From positions 448,993 to 512,992 of the forward strand of contig NZ_HE611064.1 of the NCBI RefSeq assembly GCF_000285595.1: a stretch of 64,000 bases of DNA, given 5' to 3'. The stretch's first letter is position 1. Every line of letters starts with the position of its first letter. The notes beneath the pieces are model-generated. The model was not told the DNA's origin, did no database searches, and saw only the letters and a list, made by a program, of their open reading frames with translations. The position numbers and the translations under genes were made by a program. Source of the DNA: Kurthia senegalensis (GTDB lineage Bacteria > Bacillota > Bacilli > Bacillales_A > Planococcaceae). Shown here one piece after another: positions 28,762-39,019 of the stretch.

Positions 28762-29097
28762 TTATTTTTCTTGTGCCATTAATGTTTGAACGACTTGCGC
28801 TACTTCTTCCGCTTGTGTTCCTTGCAATGAATCCTTCTCGATCGTGACGGTTTTTCCTTCATGCTGTTCAACAGATTCCATTGGTTCTTTTGTATCTGTC
28901 TCTTCTAGTTGTGGTGTGAAAAATGCATAACCGATTAAAAATCTTACGATAAATGTCATCACAAACACAATCAATACCACGATAAACGATTGTGTTAAAA
29001 TTTCAACTGGCGTTCGAGCCGTTTGAAAAATTAATAAAAAATAAATTGCAAAAGAACCGAGTGTAGCCCAACAATTCATATAAAATGATCCTGCCAT
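28762..29097 (-). CDS. Small two-helix membrane protein between cheD and sigD, function unknown
   Basis: 111 residues with two hydrophobic segments (about 10-27 and 33-60) and a polar, acidic C-terminal tail of about 50 residues ending in EVAQVVQTLMAQEK. Its start overlaps the cheD stop by one base (TAATG), so it is translationally coupled to cheD and belongs to the operon. B. subtilis has no gene at this place. I do not recognise a family. It is followed by a 190-nt gap with a terminator and the sigD promoter. Confidence 0.75.
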   Translation of the reverse strand: MAGSFYMNCWATLGSFAIYFLLIFQTARTPVEILTQSFIVVLIVFVMTFIVRFLIGYAFFTPQLEETDTKEPMESVEQHEGKTVTIEKDSLQGTQAEEVAQVVQTLMAQEK

Positions 29098-29594
29098 TAT
29101 AGGTCCTTCACTCCTTGGTTCACTGTACGTATTTGTAATTTAGACGTTTGTGGATTGAATTCAATCGTTCGCCCACTGTTGCCGCCTGTATCTTCCGCTA
29201 AAAGTGGAATATTTAATTTTTTCAGTTGTACTTTTACCGCTTCGACATTTCGTGGTCCAATGCGCATCGAATCTTGATTTGATGTAAATTGGAACATTTG
29301 TGCACCGCCGGCAATTTTCGCTTTTAAACGAAATGTACTTGCACCTTTTTTTTGCATTTCTTGTACTAAAGCTGGCACTCCTGTATCAGCAAATTTGGCA
29401 ACGGTCAGCTGATTTCCTCGACTAAGAGATGAATCCGGCAACATGACGTGAACGAGCCCCGCAATTTGCTTTATTTCATCGTATAAAACGACACCTACAC
29501 ATGATCCAAGACCTGATGTCCGAATTCGCTGTGTTGTAGTCGCTATGTCTAATTGAGCAATCCCAACTTTTACAACGTCTACGCTCGTAAGCAT
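29097..29594 (-). CDS. cheD: Chemoreceptor glutamine deamidase CheD
   Basis: Deamidates glutamines of chemoreceptors and stimulates CheC. The 165 residues (B. subtilis 166) show catalytic Cys32 in GLGSCVGV and His49 in GLVHVMLP. It follows cheC with no gap, as usual for this interacting pair. Confidence 0.96.
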   Translation of the reverse strand: MLTSVDVVKVGIAQLDIATTTQRIRTSGLGSCVGVVLYDEIKQIAGLVHVMLPDSSLSRGNQLTVAKFADTGVPALVQEMQKKGASTFRLKAKIAGGAQMFQFTSNQDSMRIGPRNVEAVKVQLKKLNIPLLAEDTGGNSGRTIEFNPQTSKLQIRTVNQGVKDL

Positions 29595-30224
29595 TTACGT
29601 AACACCTAACGAATTAAAAATCGTTTCAAAAGAATCTGGATCTGGAATTAAGAAAAAGTGGCCGCTAACTTCTTCTCGATTTTGATCCGCTTCAGTTACG
29701 ATCGACGTATCAATAACGATAACGTAATCACTTACTTGAGAAACTTCTATTAATCCTGCACTAATAATCGCGCCGAACATGTCGCTCGCTAATGCAGGTG
29801 GCGTTGGATACAGCTTCAGTTTCGTAAAATCTAAAAGAGCAGATAAATACGAACCTGATAAAATATTCCCCATCTCTTGCATCGCTGATTGCCCTAAGTC
29901 AGACGGTTCATTCGCAAAATCAAATTGAGGTTCATGAATGAGTTGACGAATAAAATGACTCGCTTGCTCTACAGGCATAATGAAAAACATTCCACCTGAT
30001 ACGTCCCCTTCAATCCGTAAATAAATCCCCGTTACAAACGTCTCTGCTCCACCTACTCGTTCCATCATATCGTTAAAAGAAACCATCTCTACTTTCGGAA
30101 CGTGCATGTCGATTTTTTGAGTTAATAACGCTGAAAGAGCTGTTGCTGCATGCGCAGCACCAATATTACCAATTTCCTTCAAGACATCTAAATGGAAAGA
30201 AGTAATCGTTTCCTTCATATCCAT
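29595..30224 (-). CDS. cheC: CheY-P phosphatase CheC
   Basis: Weak CheY-phosphate phosphatase regulated by CheD. Two repeated active-site helices are seen: LKEIGNIGAAHAATAL near the N-terminus and MQEMGNILSGSYL in the middle. The start at 30224 follows AAAGGG by 8 nt and gives 209 residues, equal to B. subtilis CheC. Confidence 0.96.
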   Translation of the reverse strand: MDMKETITSFHLDVLKEIGNIGAAHAATALSALLTQKIDMHVPKVEMVSFNDMMERVGGAETFVTGIYLRIEGDVSGGMFFIMPVEQASHFIRQLIHEPQFDFANEPSDLGQSAMQEMGNILSGSYLSALLDFTKLKLYPTPPALASDMFGAIISAGLIEVSQVSDYVIVIDTSIVTEADQNREEVSGHFFLIPDPDSFETIFNSLGVT

Positions 30225-30239
30225 CTTCAAAACCCTTTC

Positions 30240-30692
30240 TTATTTAAGGATGCTTAACACTTTTTCTAAATTCAATAAAATCAATAAACGGTTGCCGATA
30301 TTAGCGACACCCGAAATATATTCTTCTTCTAAAGAACCGACGACTTCTGGTTGAGGCTCAATCGAATCTGTCGGAATGTCCATCACATCATTCGCTGCAT
30401 CTACGATAAAACCAACTTCCATATCTTCTTCAGAAATAATAATAATGCGCGTATTTTCATTTGCTACAGAAGACTGTACATTAAAACGATCTCGTAAATC
30501 GATAATCGGTGTCACGACACCACGTAAATTAATAACACCTTTAACGTAATGTGCCGTTCTTGGAACACGTGTAATATGCATCATTTTTTCAATGCCTTGT
30601 ACTTGTTCAACAGGTAAGGCATATTCTTTATCGCCTAGTTGAAAGACGATTACTTTCATTACTTCAACATCCATTGTTATATTTTCTGTCAT
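30240..30692 (-). CDS. cheW: Chemotaxis coupling protein CheW
   Basis: Links chemoreceptors to the CheA kinase. It is a single CheW domain of about 150 residues with VFQLGDKEYALPVEQVQGIE, the VKGVINLRGVVTPIIDLR hallmark and a conserved C-terminal strand. The ATG at 30692 is chosen because GAGGGG lies 8 nt upstream; the GTG three codons earlier abuts it. Confidence 0.96.
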   Translation of the reverse strand: MTENITMDVEVMKVIVFQLGDKEYALPVEQVQGIEKMMHITRVPRTAHYVKGVINLRGVVTPIIDLRDRFNVQSSVANENTRIIIISEEDMEVGFIVDAANDVMDIPTDSIEPQPEVVGSLEEEYISGVANIGNRLLILLNLEKVLSILK

Positions 30693-30706
30693 TTCAAACA
30701 CCCCTC

Positions 30707-32749
30707 TTATTTAATAAGTGCATTGCAATCAATAATTAAAGCGACTTGTCCATTACCTAAAATAGTTGCTCCAGAAATCGAAAATACATTCGTTAAATAA
30801 TTCCCTAGTGATTTTAAAACAATTTCTTGTTGTCCAATAAATGAATCGACGACTAAGCCTGCCATTTTATCGCCTTTACGTACAATGACGATCGAATGGA
30901 ACTCATCTTCGACTTTTTCACTGCGAGGCACTTCAAAAATTTCTTCCAAGAATACGAGTGGTACAACTTTTCCACGGAAATCAATAACTTTTTGATTGTG
31001 TGCATTCATAATATCCGCTTTGCGAATAATCGATGTTTCAATAATAGATGACAATGGAATCGCATAAACTTCTTGCTCTACTTCGACTAACATAACTGAA
31101 ATAATCGATAGCGTCAGTGGTAGTTGAACTGAGAATAAAGAACCTTTTCCTTCTTCTGATTCAATCGTAATATTCCCACCGAGTGATTCGATTGTTGATT
31201 TTACAACATCTAAACCGACACCACGCCCTGAAATATCTGAAAGAACTTCCGCTGTAGAGAATCCTGAAGCTAAAATTAATTCATTCACTTGATTGTCCGT
31301 TAATTTCTCGGCATTTTCTGGTGTGACAATTCCTTTTTCAATCGCCTTACTTAATACGCGTTCTTTATTAATTCCTGCACCGTCATCTTCAATTTCAATG
31401 AAGACGTGATTACCGCTATGGTACGCACGTAATTCGACACGTCCTTCTTCCGGCTTCCCTGCCGCAAGTCGAACTTCTGGACTTTCAATTCCATGATCTA
31501 ATGAATTACGAATAAGATGTACGAGTGGATCACCAATTTCATCAATAACTGTACGATCAAGTTCTGTTTCTGCACCGACAATTTCTAAATGTATTTTTTT
31601 GTGTAGATCGCGTGACAGTTGGCGCACCATTTTAGGGAAGCGGTTAAATACCGTTTCAACAGGCACCATTCGCATATTCAAAATAATATTTTGTAAATCG
31701 CTTGATACGCGTGACATACGTTCAACAGATTCATTTAATTCTGTATGGTTTAACTCTGCCGCAATCGATTGTAAGCGACCACGATCAATAACGAGCTCTT
31801 CAAATAAATTCATTAAAATGTCTAAACGTTCGATGTTCACTCGAATCGTTTTACTCGTTGCATGTGTCGTTTTAGCAGTTGATTGTTTCGGCTTATCTTC
31901 GACTGCTTTTTCAGAAGAAATAGCAGCAGGCACTTTCGCCGCGACCACTTCTGCTTCTTCGACTTCTTCTGTTACAGCTAGATATGTCGCTTCAAGCTTT
32001 TTAATCGCAATGTGTTCGACTTCTGATACTTTATTTAAAGCGCTCTCAACTTCTGAAATATCCCCTTTCGTAACGAACGCTACAGAAAAGTTCGTATCGA
32101 ATTGTTCCGCTTCTAATTGTTCGACTGCTGGCGATGACTTAATAACATCTCCTGCTTTTTCTAGCGCTTCAAATACCATGTATACACGTGCTGCTTTCAA
32201 TAAACAATCGTCGCGTAACGTAACGGTAATTTCATACGTTTCAAACCCTTGCTCATGTGATTGTTCAATCACCGTTTTTTCAAAGTCATCATAAACGAGT
32301 TGTGTATTTGCATCTGTTGAAACTACTTGTTCCTCTGCAGGCGCTTTTGCTGTCGCAGCATCAACTGGTTCCCCGTTTTCAATACGTTTTAGTTTACCGA
32401 CTGTTTCTGTTACATCACGTTTCCCGTCTCCGCCAGCAGAAATATCACCGATCATCGCTTCCAAGTGGTCAATTGATTCAAAAACGACGTCTAAAATTTC
32501 AGGTGTTACACTAATTTTTTCGTTACGAATCGCATCTAACACATTTTCCATCTTATGTGTTAAATCTGCTAAATCTTCGTACCCCATCGTTGCAGACATT
32601 CCCTTTAACGTATGTGCATTTCGAAAAATTTCATTCACGATTGATAAATCATGTGGGTTTTGCTCTAATGCTAATAAATTCTCGTTGCATGATTGCAAAT
32701 GTTCTGTACTTTCATCGATAAATACTTCTAAGTATTGGTTTGTATCCAT
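30707..32749 (-). CDS. cheA: Chemotaxis histidine kinase CheA
   Basis: Autophosphorylates and passes phosphate to CheY and CheB. The 680 residues have P1 with the phospho-accepting His46 (NAHTLKG), a P2 CheY-binding region (about 155-240), a dimerisation helix pair (P3), the HATPase domain P4 (HLIRNSLDHG, EDDGAGI, SGRGVGLDVV) and the CheW-like P5. The length is typical (B. subtilis 672). It lies between cheB and cheW with short gaps. Confidence 0.97.
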   Translation of the reverse strand: MDTNQYLEVFIDESTEHLQSCNENLLALEQNPHDLSIVNEIFRNAHTLKGMSATMGYEDLADLTHKMENVLDAIRNEKISVTPEILDVVFESIDHLEAMIGDISAGGDGKRDVTETVGKLKRIENGEPVDAATAKAPAEEQVVSTDANTQLVYDDFEKTVIEQSHEQGFETYEITVTLRDDCLLKAARVYMVFEALEKAGDVIKSSPAVEQLEAEQFDTNFSVAFVTKGDISEVESALNKVSEVEHIAIKKLEATYLAVTEEVEEAEVVAAKVPAAISSEKAVEDKPKQSTAKTTHATSKTIRVNIERLDILMNLFEELVIDRGRLQSIAAELNHTELNESVERMSRVSSDLQNIILNMRMVPVETVFNRFPKMVRQLSRDLHKKIHLEIVGAETELDRTVIDEIGDPLVHLIRNSLDHGIESPEVRLAAGKPEEGRVELRAYHSGNHVFIEIEDDGAGINKERVLSKAIEKGIVTPENAEKLTDNQVNELILASGFSTAEVLSDISGRGVGLDVVKSTIESLGGNITIESEEGKGSLFSVQLPLTLSIISVMLVEVEQEVYAIPLSSIIETSIIRKADIMNAHNQKVIDFRGKVVPLVFLEEIFEVPRSEKVEDEFHSIVIVRKGDKMAGLVVDSFIGQQEIVLKSLGNYLTNVFSISGATILGNGQVALIIDCNALIK

Positions 32750-32762
32750 CCTTATGCCTCCC

Positions 32763-33868
32763 TTATGGAATATATTTCATGATTGCTTGCGCAATATCAT
32801 CCACATCTTCTACATCATCCACTAGTCCTGTTTCAAAAGCAGCTTTCGGCATGCCATATACGACACACGTATCAGCAGATTCTGAAATAGCAACGACATG
32901 ACCGGTTTCTTTTAACCGTTGCAAGCCTTTCGTTCCATCAGAACCCATACCTGTCATAATGACTGCTACTTTATCTAATTCTTTTATAGCACTTGCACTT
33001 TCAAACAGTACGTCTACAGCAGGTCGATGTCCGCCCCTTGGAGCTTCGATATTATCTAATTTCACACTCATAACCGCACCGGTCTTTTGCAGTTTCATAT
33101 GATAACCACCCGGTGCAATATACGCGTGACCCGCTTGCAAAATATCGCCATGTTCCGCTTCTTTAACCGTGATTTCTGAAAGTTGATTTAATCGATTTGC
33201 TAACGATTTTGTAAAACCCGCTGGCATATGTTGTACGATGACAATCGGTGCATCAATCGTTTTAGGAATTTTCGTCACGACTTCTTGCAGTGCACGAGGT
33301 CCTCCTGTTGAAGTACCGATTAATACGAGTTTCTTATTAGAGCTATGCATCATCGGCTTCGATTGTTGGACCGATAACGTTCTTTTCGGCTCTACATATT
33401 TTTCCATCATTGTCTTTTTCGAAATCATATTTCGCAACGATGTGTTTTTTTGTAGTTTAGAGACCGGAACAGCTGCTGCTTGAATAACTTTTCGAATGAG
33501 TTCATCTTTTATTTTATGCAAATCAAGGGAAATCGTTCCGCTCGGTTTTGCGATAAAATCTACAGCGCCATTCGCCATTGCTTCTACCGTAATTTCTGCC
33601 CCTGCTTTTGTCGTACTCGATAACATGACGACAGGTGTCGGGCAATCTACCATAATCAGTTTTAATGCTTCCAAACCGTTTAATTGAGGCATTTCAACAT
33701 CTAACGTCACTACATCTGGCTGCCATTTTTTATTTTTTCTAATGCGTCTTTTCCATTTCTTGCGGTGCCAACTACATCAACTTCTGGCACGTCTACAAAA
33801 AAATCACTAATTAATTTACGCATAAATGCTGAATCGTCTACAATTAATAGTTTTTTTGCCCCGATCAT
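32763..33868 (-). CDS. cheB: Chemotaxis protein-glutamate methylesterase CheB (frameshifted at an A-run)
   Basis: Removes methyl groups from receptor glutamates when phosphorylated by CheA. The receiver domain begins at 33868 (MIGAKKLLIVDDSAFMRK) after an AAGGGG site; its frame breaks near plus-strand 33726-33731, where a run of six A should be seven to give KIKKWQPDVVTLDVEMP with phospho-acceptor Asp57. The second frame then continues through the esterase domain with the serine in GTSTGG and QHMPAGFT. The repaired length is 368 residues (relatives about 357). A neighbouring six-A run seven bases away could equally be the error site. Confidence 0.88.
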
Positions 33869-33870
33869 CG

Positions 33871-34739
33871 TTATCTACGCCCCTTATTAAACATACTTTT
33901 TAATGTGCCCATAAACTTGTTCGATTGCATCGTTAAATCATCTGTCGTTTTTCTTGTCCTAATACATACGTTTCAACGATATCTTGCAATGCTTTTGTCG
34001 CTGCTGTTTTCTCGTATAATACGGAAAATATTTTTTGTTGCTGTACAGCTTTACGAACATTCATATCTTCAGGTATAGATCCTAAAATCTTTAAATTTTC
34101 TTGTAAAAAATGAAATGCCGTATTTTTTATTCTTTTCAAGGCAAATTTACCATCTTCTAATGTTAAAGACCTATTAACAACAATATACATGTTTTTGTCC
34201 TTACAATTCATATGAATATATTTTACCATAGAATACCCATCCATAATCGCTGTAGGCTCGGTTGTCGTAACAACGATAATATCGTCAATTGCTTCGATTA
34301 ATTGAAGGGTCCACTCTGTTGCACCTGCTCCCATATCAAACACAATATAGTCATATGCATTTTGCAACGTTTCAAAAGCATTTAATAATCGCGAAAGCAT
34401 TAAATCATTCCAATCAAGAATAGAGGTCATCGCAGAGCCACCGCTTATGTAATCTAAGTTTGGGAGGTAGCTTTTCACGAGCTGTTCGAGCCCACAATTG
34501 CCTAGCAAATAGTCCGAAAGCGCATGTTGAGTACTTTCACCTAATAAAATATGAACGTTCCCCATACCGATATCCATATCCATAATGAGGACACGCGCCC
34601 CCCTTTTAGATAAGTTGTATGAAAAGTTCGTTGAAAAATTACTTTTACCAACGCCACCTTTACCACTAACAACTGCAATGGACCTTGCTAGCTTCGGATT
34701 CTCCATTTTTAAGCGTAATTTTTCTGCTTGGTCTCGCAT
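33871..34739 (-). CDS. flhG: Flagellar number regulator FlhG / YlxH, MinD-like ATPase (late frameshift)
   Basis: MinD-type ATPase that works with FlhF to set flagellar pattern and helps assemble the FliM/FliY C-ring. The P-loop SGKGGVGKS is at 25-33, with DMDIGMGNV downstream. The frame as read stops at 33933 after 268 residues. Adding one A to the five-A run at plus 33948-33952 opens 20 more codons ending in a basic tail (KSMFNKGRR) whose stop (33871-33873) lies two bases before cheB. The repaired length of 289 is close to B. subtilis (298). Confidence 0.85.
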
Positions 34740-34742
34740 ACG

Positions 34743-35870
34743 TTATTCTCCTTGAAAAACTAATTCAATTATTTTATCTAGAGATGCTTCTACAATATCT
34801 TCTGGAACTTCTTGCCCATTCGTATAGTAAGCAAGTCCTTTATTATATTTAACCATTAAATTGACTATTGTACCAATAGTATTTGTCTCATCTAGCTTCG
34901 TAAAAATAAATTTTGAAATAGGATATGCTGAGAATTGTTCAATGATTGCTTCCATATCACGCTGTTTCGCTGTAATAGAAAGAATTAAAAAATTCTCCAT
35001 ATCCTCATTTAATTCGATTAATTTTGTCACATCATCTACATATTTTGACTCGCGGTAATTTCGACCCGCCGTATCAATGAAAATAAAATCACAATCTGAA
35101 AGCTTTTCTTTCGCTAGTTTGTAGTCATCATAAGAATAAATAACTTCTACAGGAGCTTGTAATAAGTTTGCATACGTTTTCAACTGTTCAATAGCACCTA
35201 TTCGATACGTATCCGCCGTTATAAATCCGACTTTCTTTCTTTTTTCAAGTACAGCACGTGCAGCCATCTTCGCAATAGTCGTCGTTTTCCCGACGCCTGT
35301 CGGGCCAAGTACGTTAATGTATTTCTTCTCATACGAGATTCCCTTCATCTCTACTCCGTCCAACGCTTGTCGTAGTGCCATTTTCGCAAAACGCTTCATT
35401 TGTGCTTCTGACAATTCTTCTCGACTGTTTTTATAGATGTCAAAAAGCTCATCACTAATTGATGTGACAAGCTCTTTGTCTAACTCTTGGTTTTCCATTT
35501 GGTCGATTACTTTTTTCAATACTTCTGGATATTGAACTGAAACAGCCGAACTGCTTTGTGTTTTTAACAACTTTTTCAATGAAGCAATTTCATCTTGAAT
35601 TTGGTTCATTGATGTATTCATTTTATTTTGTTCGATCATTTCTACATTCGTTACTTCTTTCGTAAAAAATGACGTTTCCACTTTTTTAGGTGGCATCGTA
35701 AGTGGCTCAACACCGACTACAATTTCATAGTTTTTCTTTTTGAACATTCCTAAGAAGCCTTTTGAATAAATAGCTTTTGAGCTAACGATCATGGCATCTT
35801 CACCAAAATCACGTTGTACTTTTGCCATCGCTTCCGTCATTGACTCTGCTGTATATTTCTTCATTTTCAT
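34743..35870 (-). CDS. flhF: Flagellar SRP-like GTPase FlhF
   Basis: SRP-family GTPase that positions the flagellar basal body. The 375 residues have a basic N-terminal B domain, an N domain and the NG GTPase with [19 protein letters not shown] and TKLDET. Its start overlaps the flhA stop by 4 nt, and flhG follows after 3 nt, fitting coupled synthesis of the FlhF-FlhG pair. Confidence 0.96.
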   Translation of the reverse strand: MKMKKYTAESMTEAMAKVQRDFGEDAMIVSSKAIYSKGFLGMFKKKNYEIVVGVEPLTMPPKKVETSFFTKEVTNVEMIEQNKMNTSMNQIQDEIASLKKLLKTQSSSAVSVQYPEVLKKVIDQMENQELDKELVTSISDELFDIYKNSREELSEAQMKRFAKMALRQALDGVEMKGISYEKKYINVLGPTGVGKTTTIAKMAARAVLEKRKKVGFITADTYRIGAIEQLKTYANLLQAPVEVIYSYDDYKLAKEKLSDCDFIFIDTAGRNYRESKYVDDVTKLIELNEDMENFLILSITAKQRDMEAIIEQFSAYPISKFIFTKLDETNTIGTIVNLMVKYNKGLAYYTNGQEVPEDIVEASLDKIIELVFQGE

Positions 35871-37900
35871 TCTACATTCACCACTCCGACACTTTGAATT
35901 TCAATCGATGCTTCTAATTCATTATACGAAAGAATCGGAACTTGTGGGAAGTACCGTTCTGTTAATTGACGAACGTACATACGAACGGCTGGTGAACATA
36001 AAACAACAGGTGATTGTTCGAAAAAGGCAATTCGTTCAATTTCTTTTGACATCGCTTCTAATATAGACTGCGACATTTGTGGGTCCATCGCCAAATAATT
36101 CCCATGCTCTGTTTGTTGAATACTGTCTGCAATCATTTTCTCAATACCAGCAGAAACCGTTAATACTTTCAACTCGTGTTCATTTCCAACATATTGTGCA
36201 GTAATTTGGCGTGCTAACGACTGACGAACATATTCTGTTAACACATCTACGTCTGAAGTGAGTTTTGAGTAATCTGCTAACGTTTCAAAAATAATCGGCA
36301 AGTTACGTACCGATACATTTTCGCTTAACAATTTCGATAACACTTTTTGAATTTCACCAATAGACATCGGAGTTGGCGTTAGCTCTTCTACTAAAATTGG
36401 TGATGCTTCGTGTAAGTGGTCGATTAATTGTTTCGTTTCTTGGCGTCCGAGTAATTCAGAAGCATTCGCACGAATAATTTCCGTTAAATGTGTTGAAACC
36501 ACACTCGGTGGATCAACGACCGTGTAGCCAAGCATTTCTGCTTCTTCTTTCACTTGATCCGTAATCCATTTCGCCGGTAAACCAAATGATGGTTCGATCG
36601 TATCAATACCTTCAATCGAATTATCTTCTCCAGGGCTCATAGCTAAATAATGGTCTAACAATAACTCGCCTTTAGCCATTTCGTTCCCTTTAATTTTAAT
36701 TCGATATTCATTCGGTTGAAGCTGAATGTTATCTCGAATACGTACGACTGGAATAACGATACCGAGTTCAAGTGCCAATTGACGTCGAATCATAACAACG
36801 CGGTCAAGAAGGTCTCCGCCTTGCGCTGCATCAACGAGCGGAATTAATCCGTATCCAAATTCAAACTCGATTGGATCAACGTTCAATAAATTCACAACAT
36901 TTTCAGGGCTCTTCAAGTTATCGGTAACGACTTCTTCTTCAATTTCCTCTTGCTCCTCAATGGACTCTTTGGAGGATTGTTTTTGTTGATAGGCTAGAAA
37001 AGCAATTAGTAAAGCAATCGGTGCTGTCACTAAATCACTTACTGGTGTCACTAAACCTAATAAGAAAATTGTTCCTGCTGCTATGTACAAAATTTTCGCA
37101 TTCCCTAGTAGTTGGCGCATAATGTCCGTACTTAAATTTCCGTCCGAACCTGCACGCGTAACGACGATCCCGGTTGCAGTAGAAATAATTAAAGCTGGAA
37201 TTTGAGATACTAAACCATCACCGACTGTTAACATCGTAAATCGGTTAATCGCATCACCAAATGACATATCCATTTGCATAATGCCGACGACCATACCGAC
37301 TAAAATATTAATGATGACGATAATAATCCCTGCAATGGCATCCCCTTTAACGAATTTCGTCGCACCGTCCATCGCACCATAGAAATCGGCTTCTCCTGAA
37401 ACTTTTTCGCGACGTTCACGAGCTTGTGATTCAGAAATTAAGCCTGCATTTAAATCAGCATCAATTGCCATTTGTTTCCCGGGCATTGCGTCTAATGTGA
37501 AACGTGCTGCTACTTCAGATACACGTTCCGAACCTTTCGTAATAACGAGGAAGTTAATGATGACGAGGATAATAAATACAACGAACCCGACAATAATATT
37601 TCCACCTACCACGAATGTACCGAATGTTTCTACGACGTTTCCTGCTTCCCCACCACTTAAAATGGCACGTGTTGTAGATACGTTCAATCCTAAACGGAAC
37701 AATGTAAGTAACAATAGAACCGTTGGAAAAATAGAAAATTCAAGTGCCTCTTTCATATTCATAGACGTTAACAAAACGAGTAATGCTAACGCAATGTTAA
37801 TAATGATTAAGAAACTTAATAACCATGTTGGAAGAGGGATAATTAGCATCGCCACAATCATAATTACGGCAGCTAAAACTCCTATATCGCTAAATTTCAT
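35867..37900 (-). CDS. flhA: Flagellar type III export gate protein FlhA
   Basis: Membrane core of the flagellar export gate, docking site for chaperone-substrate complexes. The 677 residues match B. subtilis FlhA. About eight membrane segments occupy the first 310 residues, with the FHIPEP-family loop between (FTLDAMPGKQMAIDAD), followed by a large cytoplasmic domain. It follows flhB by 16 nt. Confidence 0.97.
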   Translation of the reverse strand: MKFSDIGVLAAVIMIVAMLIIPLPTWLLSFLIIINIALALLVLLTSMNMKEALEFSIFPTVLLLLTLFRLGLNVSTTRAILSGGEAGNVVETFGTFVVGGNIIVGFVVFIILVIINFLVITKGSERVSEVAARFTLDAMPGKQMAIDADLNAGLISESQARERREKVSGEADFYGAMDGATKFVKGDAIAGIIIVIINILVGMVVGIMQMDMSFGDAINRFTMLTVGDGLVSQIPALIISTATGIVVTRAGSDGNLSTDIMRQLLGNAKILYIAAGTIFLLGLVTPVSDLVTAPIALLIAFLAYQQKQSSKESIEEQEEIEEEVVTDNLKSPENVVNLLNVDPIEFEFGYGLIPLVDAAQGGDLLDRVVMIRRQLALELGIVIPVVRIRDNIQLQPNEYRIKIKGNEMAKGELLLDHYLAMSPGEDNSIEGIDTIEPSFGLPAKWITDQVKEEAEMLGYTVVDPPSVVSTHLTEIIRANASELLGRQETKQLIDHLHEASPILVEELTPTPMSIGEIQKVLSKLLSENVSVRNLPIIFETLADYSKLTSDVDVLTEYVRQSLARQITAQYVGNEHELKVLTVSAGIEKMIADSIQQTEHGNYLAMDPQMSQSILEAMSKEIERIAFFEQSPVVLCSPAVRMYVRQLTERYFPQVPILSYNELEASIEIQSVGVVNVE

Positions 37901-37916
37901 CGTTGTCCCTCCCTAA

Positions 37917-39019
37917 CTAAATCTTCCGCTTCATTCGATAAACATATGCTAGTACTTCAGCGACTGCTTTAAAAAATTCTTCTGGTATGCGGCCACCAAT
38001 TTGTACTTGATCATACATCGCTCGAGCAAGCGGTCTATTTTCAACCATTGCGACATTATTTTCTTTCGCAATTAATTTTATTTTTTGTGCAACAAAATCT
38101 GTTCCTTTTGCAACAACTTTCGGTGCATCCATTTCGTCTTCATCATATTTTAAAACGATTGCATAATGGGTTGGGTTCGTAATAACGACGTCTGCATCTG
38201 GAATTTCTTGCATCATACGACGCATCGCCATTTCTCGTTGCCGCTGCTTAATTTTAGACTTAATCAGCGGATCCCCTTCGACATTTTTATATTCATCTTT
38301 AATATCTTGTTTAGACATTCGTAGATTTTTTTCATAATCAAATTTCTGATACATATAATCTAAAATAGAAATAAATAACAACACGACAGCTGCGGCAATC
38401 CCCATATAAGCAACAAGCTTAGCGATTGTAACGAGTGCAGCTCCCGGTGTTTTATGTGACAAACTTAACACATCTTCAATATTAAAATATAAAATAGAAA
38501 ACGTCGTCGTACCGATTAAAGAAATTTTCAAAACAGACTTTAGCAGTTCGACGATTGCTCGAATAGAGAAAATACGCTTCATCCCTTTTATAGGATCAAT
38601 TTTTTCAAATCAAACTTTAGCGTTTCTGTCGTAAATAATAAACCGAATTGTAAAAAATTCGCACCAATTGCAGCAATGACCGCGATACCGAAAATCGGCA
38701 ATAATATTTTTCCCATTTGCATTAACACGTCTTTATACAATTCCATCAAAGAAGAAATCGAAATGCTTTTCGTCGCCATATTGTGCGTAATAATCTCCCT
38801 AAAGAAACTAATTAAATCTTCTTTCATAAAGCCCGCTGCAAACGTTAAATAAAGAAAAATACATAGTAGTACAATGGCACTCGTAACATCTTGGCTCTTT
38901 AACACTTGCCCTTTTTTACGAGAGTCTTGACGTTTTTTAGGCGTCGCTTTTTCCGTTTTTTCACCGGCAAAAAATTGAAGATCTAATGTGACAAATATAT
39001 TTAATTTACCCAACACCAA
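37917..39019 (-). CDS. flhB: Flagellar export switch protein FlhB (frameshifted at an A-run)
   Basis: Export-apparatus protein that switches substrate class after autocleavage. Two adjoining frames make one protein: the first has LQFFAGEKTEKATPKKR and membrane segments and ends wrongly after LKFDLKK. The second resumes GMKRIFSIRAIVELLKSV and includes the self-cleavage motif NPTHYA. One extra A in the six-A run at plus 38600-38605 would join them through KKIDPIKGMKR, giving 367 residues (B. subtilis about 360). Translation begins at TTG 39019 or GTG 39016 inside the fliR end, with GGAG just upstream. Confidence 0.9.

Noticed and set aside
37917..39019. flhB as two separate genes
   Set aside because: A one-base correction merges both halves into a full-length FlhB, and the second piece has no good ribosome site.
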